Source of the DNA: Bordetella genomosp. 8
GTDB lineage: Bacteria > Pseudomonadota > Gammaproteobacteria > Burkholderiales > Burkholderiaceae_B
DNA: 64,000 bases
Assembly (NCBI RefSeq): GCF_002119685.1
Contig: NZ_CP021108.1
Location: 4,030,001-4,094,000 of the forward strand
Direction of reading: 5' to 3'
In this document: piece after piece, positions 22,043-31,096 of the stretch
How positions within the stretch are numbered: position 1 is the first letter of the stretch
Layout: the number at the start of each line of letters is the position of its first letter
Made by a program: the position numbers and the translations under genes
Notes under the pieces: model-generated
What the model saw: only the letters and a program-made list of their open reading frames with translations
The model's database searches: none
Told to the model about the DNA's origin: nothing

Positions 22043-23164
22043 TCACTCTTTACGCGGCGCGCCGGGCGCGTCGTCATTGTCTTTGTCGGTCTGCCCAGGA
22101 GGGATCTCGGGCATCTGGCCGGGCACGGGCGGTTCGATTTCGGGCTTCGGATCGGTGGGTTCGATCTCGGGGCTTCCACCGGGCGGCTCGATTTCGGGGT
22201 GCTGGCCGGGCGGCGTGATTTCCGGGCGATGGCTGCCAGGCTCGATGGTGTCGTGGTCGGGGACGGGAATTTCGGGCTCCTCCGGCGTGGGGCCGGTGGC
22301 GGCCTGCACATCGGCCGCGGCGGTTTGCAGGCCTTCCGTATCAGCGTCGGCTTGAACAGGATCGGCTTGAGTTTCGGTTTCCGCGTCCGCTTGGGCAGCG
22401 TCCGCTTCGGTTTCGGTTTCGGTTTCGGCGTCGGCTTGGACGCCGTCCGCTTGGGTTTCGGCTGCAGCGTCGGCCTGGACAGCGTCCGCTTGGGTTTCAG
22501 GTTCGGCGTCGGCTTGCGCAGTGTCCGCTTGCGCTTTGGCCTGAGGGGCGGCCTGGTCATCCGCCTCGCCGTCGGCGGACTGTTGAACATCGGCCGCGAC
22601 GGCGATGCCGCCGGTCAGGTCCAGCCCTTCCAGCGCGGCCATGGCGCCGCCCGGCTCCAGCGGCGGCAGCTCATCCAGCGCGCGCAGCCCGAGATCGTCG
22701 AGGAACTGGCGCGTCGTGCCGAACAGCGCCGGACGCCCCGGGGCGTCGCGGTGGCCGATGACTTCGATCCAGCCGCGGTCTTCCAGGGCCTTCACGATTT
22801 GCGACGACACCGTCACGCCGCGGATATCTTCGATATCGCCCCGCGTCACCGGCTGCCGCCATGCCACGATGGCCAGGGTTTCCAGTACGGCACGAGAATA
22901 TTTGGGAGGCTTCTCAGGGCTGAGGCGTTCGAGATAGCGTTGCATGGCGGGACGGCTCTGGAAACGCCAGCCGCCGGCCAGCGATATCAATTCCAGTCCA
23001 CGATCTCTCCACGCGGCTTGCAGGCTTTCCAGCAGGCTATCCAGACGGTCGTTATCGATGCCGTCATCGTCGGTAAACAGTCTGCGCAACTCGCCACGCG
23101 GCATGGGTTGCGGCGCGCACAACAGCGCCGTTTCTATCACCAGGGTTGCCTCGCTATCGTTCAT
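22043..23164 (-). CDS. scpB: SMC-ScpAB condensin subunit ScpB with repetitive acidic tail
   Basis: Kleisin-associated subunit of the SMC-ScpAB chromosome condensation complex. Residues 1-190 hold the two winged-helix domains typical of ScpB, including [47 protein letters not shown] and [23 protein letters not shown]. Residues ~200-373 are an acidic low-complexity tail with repeated QADA/ETET units and then repeated PEIEPP units. Typical ScpB proteins end soon after the winged helices. It is upstream of and in the same direction as rluB, a common pairing. No scpA is visible in the window. Confidence 0.92.
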   Translation of the reverse strand: MNDSEATLVIETALLCAPQPMPRGELRRLFTDDDGIDNDRLDSLLESLQAAWRDRGLELISLAGGWRFQSRPAMQRYLERLSPEKPPKYSRAVLETLAIVAWRQPVTRGDIEDIRGVTVSSQIVKALEDRGWIEVIGHRDAPGRPALFGTTRQFLDDLGLRALDELPPLEPGGAMAALEGLDLTGGIAVAADVQQSADGEADDQAAPQAKAQADTAQADAEPETQADAVQADAAAETQADGVQADAETETETEADAAQADAETETQADPVQADADTEGLQTAAADVQAATGPTPEEPEIPVPDHDTIEPGSHRPEITPPGQHPEIEPPGGSPEIEPTDPKPEIEPPVPGQMPEIPPGQTDKDNDDAPGAPRKE

Positions 23165-23202
23165 CGATATGTCAATTCATCGTGGTTGGAAAGGCCTTCG
23201 AC

Positions 23203-23231
23203 TTGCCAAGGCTGAAAAACTGAAGTAATAT
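23203..23231 (+). promoter_or_regulatory. Sigma-70 promoter of the initiator tRNA gene
   Basis: TTGCCA at 23203-23208 and TAATAT at 23226-23231 are separated by 17 bases. The predicted start is about 7 bases before the tRNA 5' end. The element lies in the short gap between the divergent scpB gene and the tRNA. Confidence 0.7.
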
Positions 23232-23244
23232 TTCTTTCTCCAGA

Positions 23245-23321
<77 letters not shown>

Positions 23322-23335
23322 AACAGTACGCAGAC

Positions 23336-23366
23336 AAGGCTTGGCAAATCCGCCAAGCCTTTTTTG
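23336..23366 (+). terminator. Rho-independent terminator after tRNA-fMet
   Basis: AAGGCTTGGC and GCCAAGCCTT form a ten-base-pair stem around AAATCC, followed by TTTT. It begins 15 bases after the tRNA. Confidence 0.9.
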
Positions 23367-23959
23367 CTTTGCGGACCGAGTAAGCATTTCGGCATGCACA
23401 GCGGTTTCAGCACGCACGGCGCCGCCGGAATGGGCTTGACCATGGACGTGTCCATGACCACGGGCATATGCATGGGAAGAGTCGCGCGCGCTACTCTGCC
23501 ATGTGGCACGAGCCTGCGCGACACCGATACACGTCTGTGCGTAAGCAGCCGCTGACCGCGGCTTGAACCTGAAAAACGCTAGCAAGAAAACCTCGGCCAA
23601 GAAGGCTGGTTTGCGATACCAAGCGGTGCCGAGGAATGCAAACGCAACCCCGAACCGGAAATGCCGAAAGGAACGAATTGGCAACGGAGACGGACGGACA
23701 GTATCCGCGTAGCCCTTGCGGGGATACCTGGTGCGGCATCTAAGAAGTGAACTGAGCCGTCCGGCATTACCCCGATTGTCGGAGCGTCTTTTTATTGCCG
23801 TTTTAACCCTGCGTGTCGACGGAGTGGCGAAAGCGGGGCGTGATACATGCGAAACACGCGAAACACCGCAACAGTCTACCGGGGCATGCCCATCTTTGGC
23901 CGTCTGTGATCAAGCCAACCGCCTGCAGGAACCCACAAATTATACCCGCATTAACGATT
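23367..23959. other. Gene-less stretch between tRNA-fMet and the CobW-family gene
   Basis: About 590 bases with no ORF showing family similarity or a convincing start. Several short ORFs exist, but none has a good ribosome-binding site and codon pattern together. A minus-strand reading across 23400-23500 includes a short His-rich stretch (HGHVHGQAH), but it belongs to the artefactual frame that reads through the tRNA antisense. Confidence 0.6.
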
Positions 23960-25012
23960 TCATAGGAGAAAAATCCCCGGGACCAGATGCTGTTGGATGC
24001 GCGCATCGAGCGCGGCGCCAGCGAGCCCCCGGGCGATGAAAACCAGGCGCGCGTCCTCCCTGCCCTCGGGCCATCCGGACAGGGGCACGATGGGATAGAG
24101 CTGGTCATGCACGCCATGCACCGCGCTAGGAGCGACATCGCCATCGAAGCGGACCAGCCCCTTCATGCGCAGCAGCGATTGGCCGAGTTCTGCTTGCAGG
24201 GCCGAGATCCCGCGCACGAACGCCGCGCGCGGCACCGATGGCCGCAGCGCCAGCGTCGCCACCGCGACATTGTGGGGCGTCCGCGCGGACATGGCGCCAC
24301 CGCGCCGCTGGCCGCCGAAACCATGCCCCGCCAGCCACGACGCGCCCCCTGCCCCGCCAGCGGCTGGCGGACGCACGCGGTACGGGCGCTCCGCCAGCAA
24401 TCCGTCAGGCAAGGCGCCGCCGGCGTCCAGCACGTGCACCCGGGCTGTCGGATTGACCTGCGACACGGCCAGGCGGGCCGCCTCCAGTTCGGCAGCGGAC
24501 GCCAGGTCGGCCTTGCTGATGGTCACCTCGTCCGCCAGCGCAAGCTGTTGCGCGGCCTCGGCTTCATCGTCGATCTGCGCGGCGACCCGCTGCGCGTCCG
24601 CCACGGCGATGGTGCCGTTGTAGACGTACCGTTCAGCCAGGAATGGCTCGTGACGCAGCGTGAACAGGATGGGCGCGGGGCTGGCCAGGCCGCTGGTTTC
24701 GATCAGCACGTGCGGGAAAGGCCGGATGGCGCGACGCAGCGCCAGCAGGAACAGGTCGCGCAAGGTATCGACCAGGCCGCCGCGAACCACGCAGCAGATG
24801 CAGCCACCCGCCACGACCCGGACGTTGTCGCTCACATGGCGTACCAGGTGATGGTCCACGCCTATGCTGCCGAATTCATTGATGATCACGGCCGCCTGTG
24901 CGTACCGCGGGTCGCGCAGCATGCGGTTCAGCAGCGTAGTCTTGCCACTACCCAGGAACCCGGTCAAGACGGTGACGCCTATACGGGCGTCGGGCGTGCC
25001 CGCAGATGTCAA
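23960..25012 (-). CDS. CobW/COG0523-family GTPase (putative metal chaperone)
   Basis: G3E-family GTPase, about 350 residues, related to CobW, P47K, YeiR and ZigA; members move cobalt, zinc or iron to client enzymes. Motifs: P-loop GFLGSGKTTLLN near residue 18, the metal-binding CxCC motif in VVAGGCICCVVRGGL, EFGSIGVDHHLV, and ISKAD in place of the usual NKxD. The C-terminal CobW_C domain (VRFDGDVAPSAVHGVHDQLYPI) is present. No ATG exists before the P-loop; the most plausible start is a TTG at 25012 whose last bases overlap the ridA stop. No Zur-type operator was recognised, and the metal is unknown. Confidence 0.85.
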   Translation of the reverse strand: MTSAGTPDARIGVTVLTGFLGSGKTTLLNRMLRDPRYAQAAVIINEFGSIGVDHHLVRHVSDNVRVVAGGCICCVVRGGLVDTLRDLFLLALRRAIRPFPHVLIETSGLASPAPILFTLRHEPFLAERYVYNGTIAVADAQRVAAQIDDEAEAAQQLALADEVTISKADLASAAELEAARLAVSQVNPTARVHVLDAGGALPDGLLAERPYRVRPPAAGGAGGASWLAGHGFGGQRRGGAMSARTPHNVAVATLALRPSVPRAAFVRGISALQAELGQSLLRMKGLVRFDGDVAPSAVHGVHDQLYPIVPLSGWPEGREDARLVFIARGLAGAALDARIQQHLVPGIFLL

Positions 25013-25389
25013 GGACAGACCGCGACCGCGTTCACTTCGATCAGCGCGCCGTAGTGCAGCGCCGTAGTGGGGACCACCGTACGCGCCGGCCGAGCGTCGC
25101 CCATCACCGACTCGTACACGGCATTGACCTCGCCCCAGAGCGAGACATCGGGAATGAAGACCTGCACGCTGACCAGATTGGACAGCGACGTGCCGGCCGC
25201 CTCCAGGATCGCGCGCACGTTTTCCAGGCACTGCCTGGCCTGGGCCGCGATGCCATCCGGCAGGATGCGTTCGCCGCCAGGCGCGTAGGGCAACTGGCCG
25301 GAGACGAAGACAAAGCCATTGGCCTTGATGGCTTGCGAGTAATGCCCGGCGGGCAGCGGCGCGTCGATGGTCTGGATGCGTTCGATCAT
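25009..25389 (-). CDS. RidA/YjgF/UK114-family imine deaminase
   Basis: A 126-residue trimeric enzyme of the Rid family, which hydrolyses reactive enamine or imine intermediates from PLP enzymes. Seen: PAGHYSQAIKANGFVFVSGQLPYAP, QCLENVRAILEAAGTSL and the substrate-binding Arg in the motif PARTVVPTTALHYGALIEVNAVA. The 3' end overlaps the start of the CobW-family gene by four bases, so the two are translationally coupled. Which Rid subgroup it belongs to was not resolved. Confidence 0.9.
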   Translation of the reverse strand: MIERIQTIDAPLPAGHYSQAIKANGFVFVSGQLPYAPGGERILPDGIAAQARQCLENVRAILEAAGTSLSNLVSVQVFIPDVSLWGEVNAVYESVMGDARPARTVVPTTALHYGALIEVNAVAVCP

Positions 25390-25615
25390 GGTGGGTGACG
25401 GGTAGGGAAAGGGGCGTACCGCAGTGGATGTACCGCAGGGTGTATGGCCATCATACCGGGTTCACCCGTATGGATGGCCGCAACCGCGCGGCACCATCGC
25501 GGATCGCGATGGTGGTTTTCCCAAAAACCACGCCACGGCCCCGACGCAGCATGCATCATTACTCGCCGCGATGCCTGGCGTCGACGAGCAAATAAAAAAC
25601 AGAAAGGAGACATAC

Positions 25616-26635
25616 ATGAAGAGCCTGTTGGCAGTGGCGCTGTGCGCCGCGATCGCCTGCGGCACGGCCGCCGCCCAGACGAAGACGCCCCCGGAAAAGA
25701 AGGAAATCAAGATAGGCGCGGCATCCACGGGCATTACCTACCTGCCCGCCATCATCGCCAGGCAGCTCGGTTACTTCCGCGATGAAGGACTGGATGTGAC
25801 CATCGCGGCGTTCTCCGGCGGCTCCAAGGCGCTGGAAGCCATGCTGGGCGGCAGCACGGACATGACGGCGGGCGCCTACTCCAACACGCTGACGATGGCG
25901 GCCAAGGGCCAGAAACTGGTGACCATCGCGGCGCAGGTGGTCTGCCCCGGCTGGGTCTTCGGCGCATCGAAGAAGAACGTCGACAAAGTGAAGACGCCCG
26001 CCGACCTGAAAGGCATGCGGGTAGGCGTTAGCGCGCCCGGCTCCAGCACGCACATGGTCGTCAACTACATCCTGCACAAGGCCGGCCTGAAGCCCGACGA
26101 CGTGTCCATCATAGGTGTGGGCCAGGCCGCCGGCGCGGTCGCGGCGGTGCGCGCGGGCCAGATCGACGCGCTGATCGTCAACGACCCCGTCGCCACGGTG
26201 CTGGTCGATGGCGGCGATCTCAAGCCTCTGGCGGAGATGCGCAGCGCCGACGGCAACAAGCAGGTCTTCGGCGCCGACTATCCGGAATCCAGCATCTACG
26301 CCACCAGATCCTTCGTCGACAAGAACCCGCGCACCGTGCAGGCGGTCGCCAACGCCATCGTGCGCGCCGAGCACTGGATGGCCAAGGCCACGCCGCAGCA
26401 GCTGGTGGAGACGGTGCCGGCCGAGTATGTCGTCGGCGACAAGGACCTGTATGCCAGGTCGTTCCAGAACAGCCGCCGCTGCCTGTCGACGGATGGCGTC
26501 ATCACGGATGAAGGCGCGCGCACCGTGCGCGACGTACTGGCGGCCTTCGATCCGTCCATCGGCGCCGCGCATATCGACCTGGCGGCCACCTACGACAACC
26601 GCTACGTGAAGAAGGCCGGGGAAACACAGCAATGA
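25616..26635 (+). CDS. ABC transporter substrate-binding protein, NMT1/SsuA-like (copy 1)
   Basis: Periplasmic binding protein of 339 residues for a nitrate/sulfonate/taurine-type importer. A signal peptide (LLAVALCAAIACGTAAAQ) precedes IGAASTGITYLPAIIARQLGYF and the domain-linking MLGGSTDMTAGAYSNTL and GMRVGVSAPGSSTHMVVNYI. AGAAAGGAGA lies just before the ATG at 25616. It is first in a tight operon with the ATPase (ATGA overlap) and permease. A clear paralogue of the same length lies at 30077. The ligand cannot be read from sequence; neighbouring enzymes suggest an organic acid or lactone-forming compound. Confidence 0.9.
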   Translation: MKSLLAVALCAAIACGTAAAQTKTPPEKKEIKIGAASTGITYLPAIIARQLGYFRDEGLDVTIAAFSGGSKALEAMLGGSTDMTAGAYSNTLTMAAKGQKLVTIAAQVVCPGWVFGASKKNVDKVKTPADLKGMRVGVSAPGSSTHMVVNYILHKAGLKPDDVSIIGVGQAAGAVAAVRAGQIDALIVNDPVATVLVDGGDLKPLAEMRSADGNKQVFGADYPESSIYATRSFVDKNPRTVQAVANAIVRAEHWMAKATPQQLVETVPAEYVVGDKDLYARSFQNSRRCLSTDGVITDEGARTVRDVLAAFDPSIGAAHIDLAATYDNRYVKKAGETQQ

Positions 26636-27504
26636 GAGGAGCCATGCTGCGCAGTATCGACACATCCATGCATGCGACGTCCCGACAAGCGGCTCCCGTG
26701 CGCCAGGCGCTGCATTTCGATGGCGTGACCTGCACCTTCGCCAGCAACGAAGGCCGCGGCCAGACCTACACCGCGGTACGCGACGTCAACCTGGCAATAC
26801 GCGACGGCGAGTTCGTTTCCGTGGTCGGTCCCACCGGCTGCGGCAAATCCACGTTGTTGAATGTCGCCGCCGGACTGATGCGGCCTTCGTCGGGCACCCT
26901 GAGCATCTTCGGCGAGCCCTTGGCGCAGGGGCTGAACAAGGACGCATCCTACCTGTTCCAGGTGGATGCCCTGATGCCCTGGAAAACCGCGGAAGACAAC
27001 ATCGCCGCGGGCCTGGTCTTTCACGGCACGCCGAAGGCGCAGGCGCTCCAGTCCGCGCGCGAATGGCTGGAGCGCGTCGGGCTCGCGGGCCACGGCAGGA
27101 AGTATCCCCACCAGATGTCCGGTGGCATGCGCAAGCGCGCCGGCCTGGCGCAGGCCTTGATACTGAACCCGCGCATCCTGCTGATGGACGAGCCCTTCAG
27201 CGCCCTGGATATCCAGACCCGCCACCTGATGGAGGACGAGCTGCTGCGCCTGTGGTCGGCCGACCGCAAGTCCGTGGTGTTCGTCACGCATGACCTGGAA
27301 GAAGCGATTTCGCTGTCCGACCGGGTCGTCGTGCTGTCGGCCGGCCCCGGCACACGCCCCATCGCGGAATTCGAGATCGACCTGGAGCGTCCGCGCGAAG
27401 TCGCCGAGATCCGCATGACGCAGCGCTTCCTGCAGCTGCATACCGAGATATGGGAAGTACTCAGAGGGGAGGTCCTGAAAAGCTATGCCAGCGCTCGCTC
27501 TTGA
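26632..27504 (+). CDS. ABC transporter ATP-binding protein, SsuB/TauB-like
   Basis: ATPase of 290 residues that energises the importer. Walker A is GPTGCGKST (66-74). The signature is MSGGMRKRAGLAQA, a slightly altered form of the usual SGGMRQR. Walker B is ILLMDEPFSALD and the switch His lies in VFVTHDLEEAISLSDR. The start overlaps the stop of the binding-protein gene (ATGA); ATG 26644 is an alternative with AGGAG very close to it. The gene overlaps the permease start by 20 bases. Confidence 0.94.
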   Translation: MRGAMLRSIDTSMHATSRQAAPVRQALHFDGVTCTFASNEGRGQTYTAVRDVNLAIRDGEFVSVVGPTGCGKSTLLNVAAGLMRPSSGTLSIFGEPLAQGLNKDASYLFQVDALMPWKTAEDNIAAGLVFHGTPKAQALQSAREWLERVGLAGHGRKYPHQMSGGMRKRAGLAQALILNPRILLMDEPFSALDIQTRHLMEDELLRLWSADRKSVVFVTHDLEEAISLSDRVVVLSAGPGTRPIAEFEIDLERPREVAEIRMTQRFLQLHTEIWEVLRGEVLKSYASARS

Positions 27505-28291
27505 TCCGAACAACCGTGTCCTGGTGCTCGCCACCCGGCTGTTGCTGCTGGCGGGCGCGGTCTTCCTGTGGTGGTTGGGGACCAGCCAGCAATGGCTGTC
27601 GCCCTTCTTCTTCGGCGATCCGCTGGGCGTGGCGCAGCGCATCGTGACCTGGTTCGCCAGCGGCTCGATCTTCATCCATCTGTACACCACGCTGATCGAA
27701 ACGCTGCTGGCCTTCGCCATCGGGACGATACTCGGCCTGGGATGCGGATTGTGGCTGGCGCTGAACCCCTTCCTGGCGGTGGTGACCGACCCGTTCATCA
27801 AGGCCTTCAATTCCATGCCGCGGCTGATCTTCGCGCCCATTTTCGCCCTGTGGTTCGGCCTGGGCATCTGGTCCAAGATCGCGCTGGGCGTCACGCTGGT
27901 GTTCTTCGTCGTGTTCTTCAATGTGTTCCAGGGCGTGCGCGAAGTCAGCCCGGCGGTGTTGTCGAACACCCGCATGCTGGGCGCCAGCTCGCGGCAACTG
28001 ATGCGGCACGTCTATATGCCGTCGGCGATGAGCTGGGTGTTCTCCAGCCTGCACAACGCCGTGGGCATCGCGTTTGTCGGCAGCGTCGTCGGCGAATACC
28101 TGGGATCGGAAAAAGGCGTCGGCTACCTGATCCTGCTGGCCGAAGGCGTCTTCGACATCAACTCCGTGATCGCCGGCATCCTGCTGTTGACCGTGTTCGC
28201 GCTGGTGCTGGACACCACGGTCTCGCTGTTCGAAGACCACTTCATGCGCTGGCGCCCCGTCGCTGGCCAGACCGTGGCCGCCAGCGCCTGA
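27485..28291 (+). CDS. ABC transporter permease, SsuC/TauC-like
   Basis: Inner-membrane permease of 268 residues with about six spans. The EAA loop is GASSRQLMRHVYMPSAMSWVFSSLHNAVGIAF, ending in the characteristic VGEYLGSEKGVGYLIL. TLIETLLAFAIGTILGLGCGLW is typical of the family. It overlaps the ATPase gene and forms with it and one or both binding proteins a complete importer. No second permease or ATPase occurs in the cluster. Confidence 0.93.
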   Translation: MPALALDPNNRVLVLATRLLLLAGAVFLWWLGTSQQWLSPFFFGDPLGVAQRIVTWFASGSIFIHLYTTLIETLLAFAIGTILGLGCGLWLALNPFLAVVTDPFIKAFNSMPRLIFAPIFALWFGLGIWSKIALGVTLVFFVVFFNVFQGVREVSPAVLSNTRMLGASSRQLMRHVYMPSAMSWVFSSLHNAVGIAFVGSVVGEYLGSEKGVGYLILLAEGVFDINSVIAGILLLTVFALVLDTTVSLFEDHFMRWRPVAGQTVAASA

Positions 28292-28380
28292 CAGCCGCGC
28301 CGGGGCCACCTGCCCTCGCATTGGACATCCGTGGCGTAGCCCGCCGGGAACTATGTAAAACACAACAAAGGAAACGTATC

Positions 28381-29145
28381 TTGCAAACGAACTCGATCGC
28401 TTTGACCGGCCGCGTGGCCGTGGTGACCGGCGGCGCACAGGGCATAGGACTGACGGTGGTGCGTCGCTTCCTTGAGTCGGGCGCGCGCGTCGCCATCTGG
28501 GACGTCAACGCCGACGCGCTGGCCAAGGTGAAGCAGGAATTGGGCGGTGCCGGCCGCGAGGTGCACACCGAGCACGTGGACATCGCCGACTATGCCAGCG
28601 TGGAAGCCGGCGTGGCCAACACGCTGCGCGCGCTGGGCAAGCTGGAGATCCTGATCAACAACGCCGCCATCGTCGGGCCCAACACCACGCTGGCCGAGTA
28701 TCCGCTGGACCAGTGGCGCAAGGTCATCGACATCGACATCAACGGCACGTTTTATTGCTGCCGTGCCGTGACCCCCATCATGATCGCGCAGAAGTACGGC
28801 CGCATCATCAACGTGGCGTCGATCGCCGGCAAGGAAGGCAATCCGAATGCGGCGGCCTACAGCTCGGCCAAGGCCGCGGTCATCGCCATGACCAAGTCGC
28901 TGGGCAAGGAACTGGCCGCGCACGACATCGCCGTCAATTGCGTGACACCGGCCGTGGCGCGCACGCCGGGCGCCATGGAACAGCAGTCGCCCGAGCACAT
29001 CGCCTACATGCTGAGCCGCATCCCCCGCGGCCGCTTCCTGGAGCTGAACGAAGCCGCGGCGATGATCGCCTGGCTGGCCAGCGAGGAGAACTCCTTCACC
29101 ACCGGCGCGGTCTTCGACCTGTCCGGCGGCCGCGCCACTTATTGA
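28381..29145 (+). CDS. SDR-family NAD(P)-dependent oxidoreductase
   Basis: Classical short-chain dehydrogenase of 254 residues. Cofactor motif TGGAQGIG (residues 16-23), the structural NNAA motif (ILINNAAIVGP), the catalytic Ser in INVASIAGKEG and the YxxxK pair in AAYSSAKAA are all present. Acidic DVNAD after strand 2 suggests NAD preference. There is no ATG at the N-terminus; TTG 28381 is taken as start because AAAGGAA precedes it by about eight bases and the protein then begins nine residues before the glycine-rich fold. Substrate unknown; probably a hydroxy acid or sugar-acid intermediate in this pathway. Confidence 0.88.
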   Translation: MQTNSIALTGRVAVVTGGAQGIGLTVVRRFLESGARVAIWDVNADALAKVKQELGGAGREVHTEHVDIADYASVEAGVANTLRALGKLEILINNAAIVGPNTTLAEYPLDQWRKVIDIDINGTFYCCRAVTPIMIAQKYGRIINVASIAGKEGNPNAAAYSSAKAAVIAMTKSLGKELAAHDIAVNCVTPAVARTPGAMEQQSPEHIAYMLSRIPRGRFLELNEAAAMIAWLASEENSFTTGAVFDLSGGRATY

Positions 29146-29223
29146 GCGGCCACCGCGCCGTACCGTGTTCTTCGCCGGCGGCACCTGGCCGCCAGGCGCT
29201 TTCCACGCACACAGGAGTTGAGA

Positions 29224-30066
29224 ATGAAGTTGCTACGCTACGGCGCCAAGGGACAGGAAAAGCCGGGCCTGCTGGATGGGCAGGGCCGCATACGCGACCT
29301 GTCCGGGCACATCGCCGACGTCGGCGCCGCCGCGCTGTTGCCCGACACCCTGGATCGCTTGAAGAAGATCGACGCCGAATCCCTGCCCCTGGTGCCGGGC
29401 AAGCCGCGCTTCGGGCCCTGCGTCAGCGGCACGGGCAAGTTCATCTGCATAGGGCTGAACTACTCCGACCATGCGGCCGAGACCGGCGCGACGGTGCCGC
29501 CCGAGCCCATCATTTTCATGAAGGCGACCAGCGCCATCAGCGGGCCCGACGATCCCATCGAGATCCCCCGCAATTCGGAAAAGACCGACTGGGAAGTGGA
29601 ACTGGGGGTGGTCATCGGCAAGCCGGCCAAATACGTGCCGGAAAGCGAGGCCATGGCGCACGTGGCCGGGTATTGCCTGATCAACGACGTATCGGAACGC
29701 GCCTTCCAGGCGGAACGCCAGGGTCAATGGACCAAGGGCAAGTCGGCCGACACCTTCGGCCCCATCGGTCCCTGGCTGGTCACGCCCGACGAGATCGCCG
29801 ACCCGCAGGCCTTGCCGATGTGGCTGGAGGTGAACGGGCATCGATACCAGAACGGCAGCACGGCCACCATGGTGTACGGCGTGCGCTACCTGGTGTCGTA
29901 CCTGTCGCAGTTCATGTCGCTGCAGCCGGGCGACATCATATCCACCGGCACGCCGCCGGGTGTCGGCCTGGGCCAGAATCCGCAGGTGTACCTGAAGGCC
30001 GGCGACGTGGTGACGTTGGGTATCGAAGGACTGGGCACGCAACGGCAGGACGTGATTCAAGGATAG
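29224..30066 (+). CDS. Fumarylacetoacetate hydrolase (FAH) family protein
   Basis: A 280-residue member of the FAH fold, whose members act as C-C hydrolases, decarboxylases or dehydratases on 2-oxo acids. The metal and substrate motifs CIGLNYSDHAAETG, PIIFMKATSAISGPDDPIEIP, DWEVELGVVIGK and DVSERAFQAERQGQWTKGKS(A)DTFGPIGPW are complete. The ATG at 29224 has AGGAG six bases upstream. It resembles 2-keto-3-deoxy-L-fuconate hydrolase and ureidoglycolate-lyase-like entries. The nearby lactonase and SDR would fit a sugar-acid or fuconate-like route, but that is inference. Confidence 0.88.
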   Translation: MKLLRYGAKGQEKPGLLDGQGRIRDLSGHIADVGAAALLPDTLDRLKKIDAESLPLVPGKPRFGPCVSGTGKFICIGLNYSDHAAETGATVPPEPIIFMKATSAISGPDDPIEIPRNSEKTDWEVELGVVIGKPAKYVPESEAMAHVAGYCLINDVSERAFQAERQGQWTKGKSADTFGPIGPWLVTPDEIADPQALPMWLEVNGHRYQNGSTATMVYGVRYLVSYLSQFMSLQPGDIISTGTPPGVGLGQNPQVYLKAGDVVTLGIEGLGTQRQDVIQG

Positions 30067-30076
30067 GGAGAACGAC

Positions 30077-31096
30077 ATGATGATGCGCTACGCCGCGGCC
30101 GCCGTTTCGCTGGCATTGCTGGCCGGTACGCCACTGGCCGCCCAGGCCCAGAACGCACCGGAGAAGCCCAAGCTGCACCTGGCGGCGGCCGGCGTGGGCT
30201 TTCCCTATCTGCCCTTCGTCATCGCCAGCAGTCGCGGCTACTTCAAGCAGGCGGGGCTGGATGTCGATATCGGCGTGTATAGCGGCGGCGCCAAGGCGCT
30301 GCAGGCCCTGATGGGCGGCAGCGCGGATTTCGTCGCCGGTGCGTATTCGAACACCATCACGATGGCGGTCAAGGGCCAGAAGCTGGTGTCCTTCGCCATC
30401 CAGGCGAATTGTCCCGGCTTCGTCTTCGGCGTCACCAAGGGCAGCCGCGACAAGATCAAGTCCTATGCGGACCTGAAGGGCAAGCGCATCGGTGTCAGCT
30501 CGCCGGGATCCAGCTTTCACATGGGCGTGAACTACCTGCTGAGCCGCGCCGGCGTGAAGCCTGACGAGGTCTCCATCATCGGCGTCGGCTCGTCTTCCGG
30601 CGCGGTGGCGGCGGCCCGCGGTGGCCAGGTGGACGCCATGATGTCCAACGATCCGGTGGCCACCATCCTGCAGGACAGCGGCGATTTGTTTCCCCTGGCG
30701 GCGATGCGCAGCCCGGAGGCCACGCAAAAGACGCTGGGCGGCAACTATCCCGAAGCCGCCGTCTACGCGACCAAGGATTTCGTCGATAAGTATCCGAACA
30801 CCGTGCAGGCGATCGCCACCGCCATCGTGCGCGCCGAACAATGGCTGGCGCAGGCCACGCCCGAACAGGTGGCAGCCGCCGTGCCGCCGGAATATGCCCT
30901 GGCGGACAAGGAGGTCTTCGCGCAGGCTTACACCAATATGCGCGCCTGCCTGTCGCAGGACGGCGTGATGACGGACGAAGCCGCGCGCACGGTACGCAAT
31001 GTCCTGGCCGCCTTCGATCCCGCCATCGCATCGGCCAGGATCGACCTGGACGCGACCTACACCAATCGTTTCGTGCAGCAGGTGCCCAAGCAATGA
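30077..31096 (+). CDS. ABC transporter substrate-binding protein, NMT1/SsuA-like (copy 2)
   Basis: Second binding protein of the cluster, also 339 residues. It is clearly homologous to the one at 25616 along its whole length, with shared segments such as AGAYSNT, KGQKLV, VSIIGVG and NDPVAT. Signal peptide LALLAGTPLAAQAQ. GGGAG precedes the start; three ATG codons in succession leave the exact start open by two codons. It lies ten bases after the FAH-family gene and overlaps the lactonase start (ATGA). It has no transporter genes of its own beside it, so it may share the upstream permease. Confidence 0.9.
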   Translation: MMMRYAAAAVSLALLAGTPLAAQAQNAPEKPKLHLAAAGVGFPYLPFVIASSRGYFKQAGLDVDIGVYSGGAKALQALMGGSADFVAGAYSNTITMAVKGQKLVSFAIQANCPGFVFGVTKGSRDKIKSYADLKGKRIGVSSPGSSFHMGVNYLLSRAGVKPDEVSIIGVGSSSGAVAAARGGQVDAMMSNDPVATILQDSGDLFPLAAMRSPEATQKTLGGNYPEAAVYATKDFVDKYPNTVQAIATAIVRAEQWLAQATPEQVAAAVPPEYALADKEVFAQAYTNMRACLSQDGVMTDEAARTVRNVLAAFDPAIASARIDLDATYTNRFVQQVPKQ

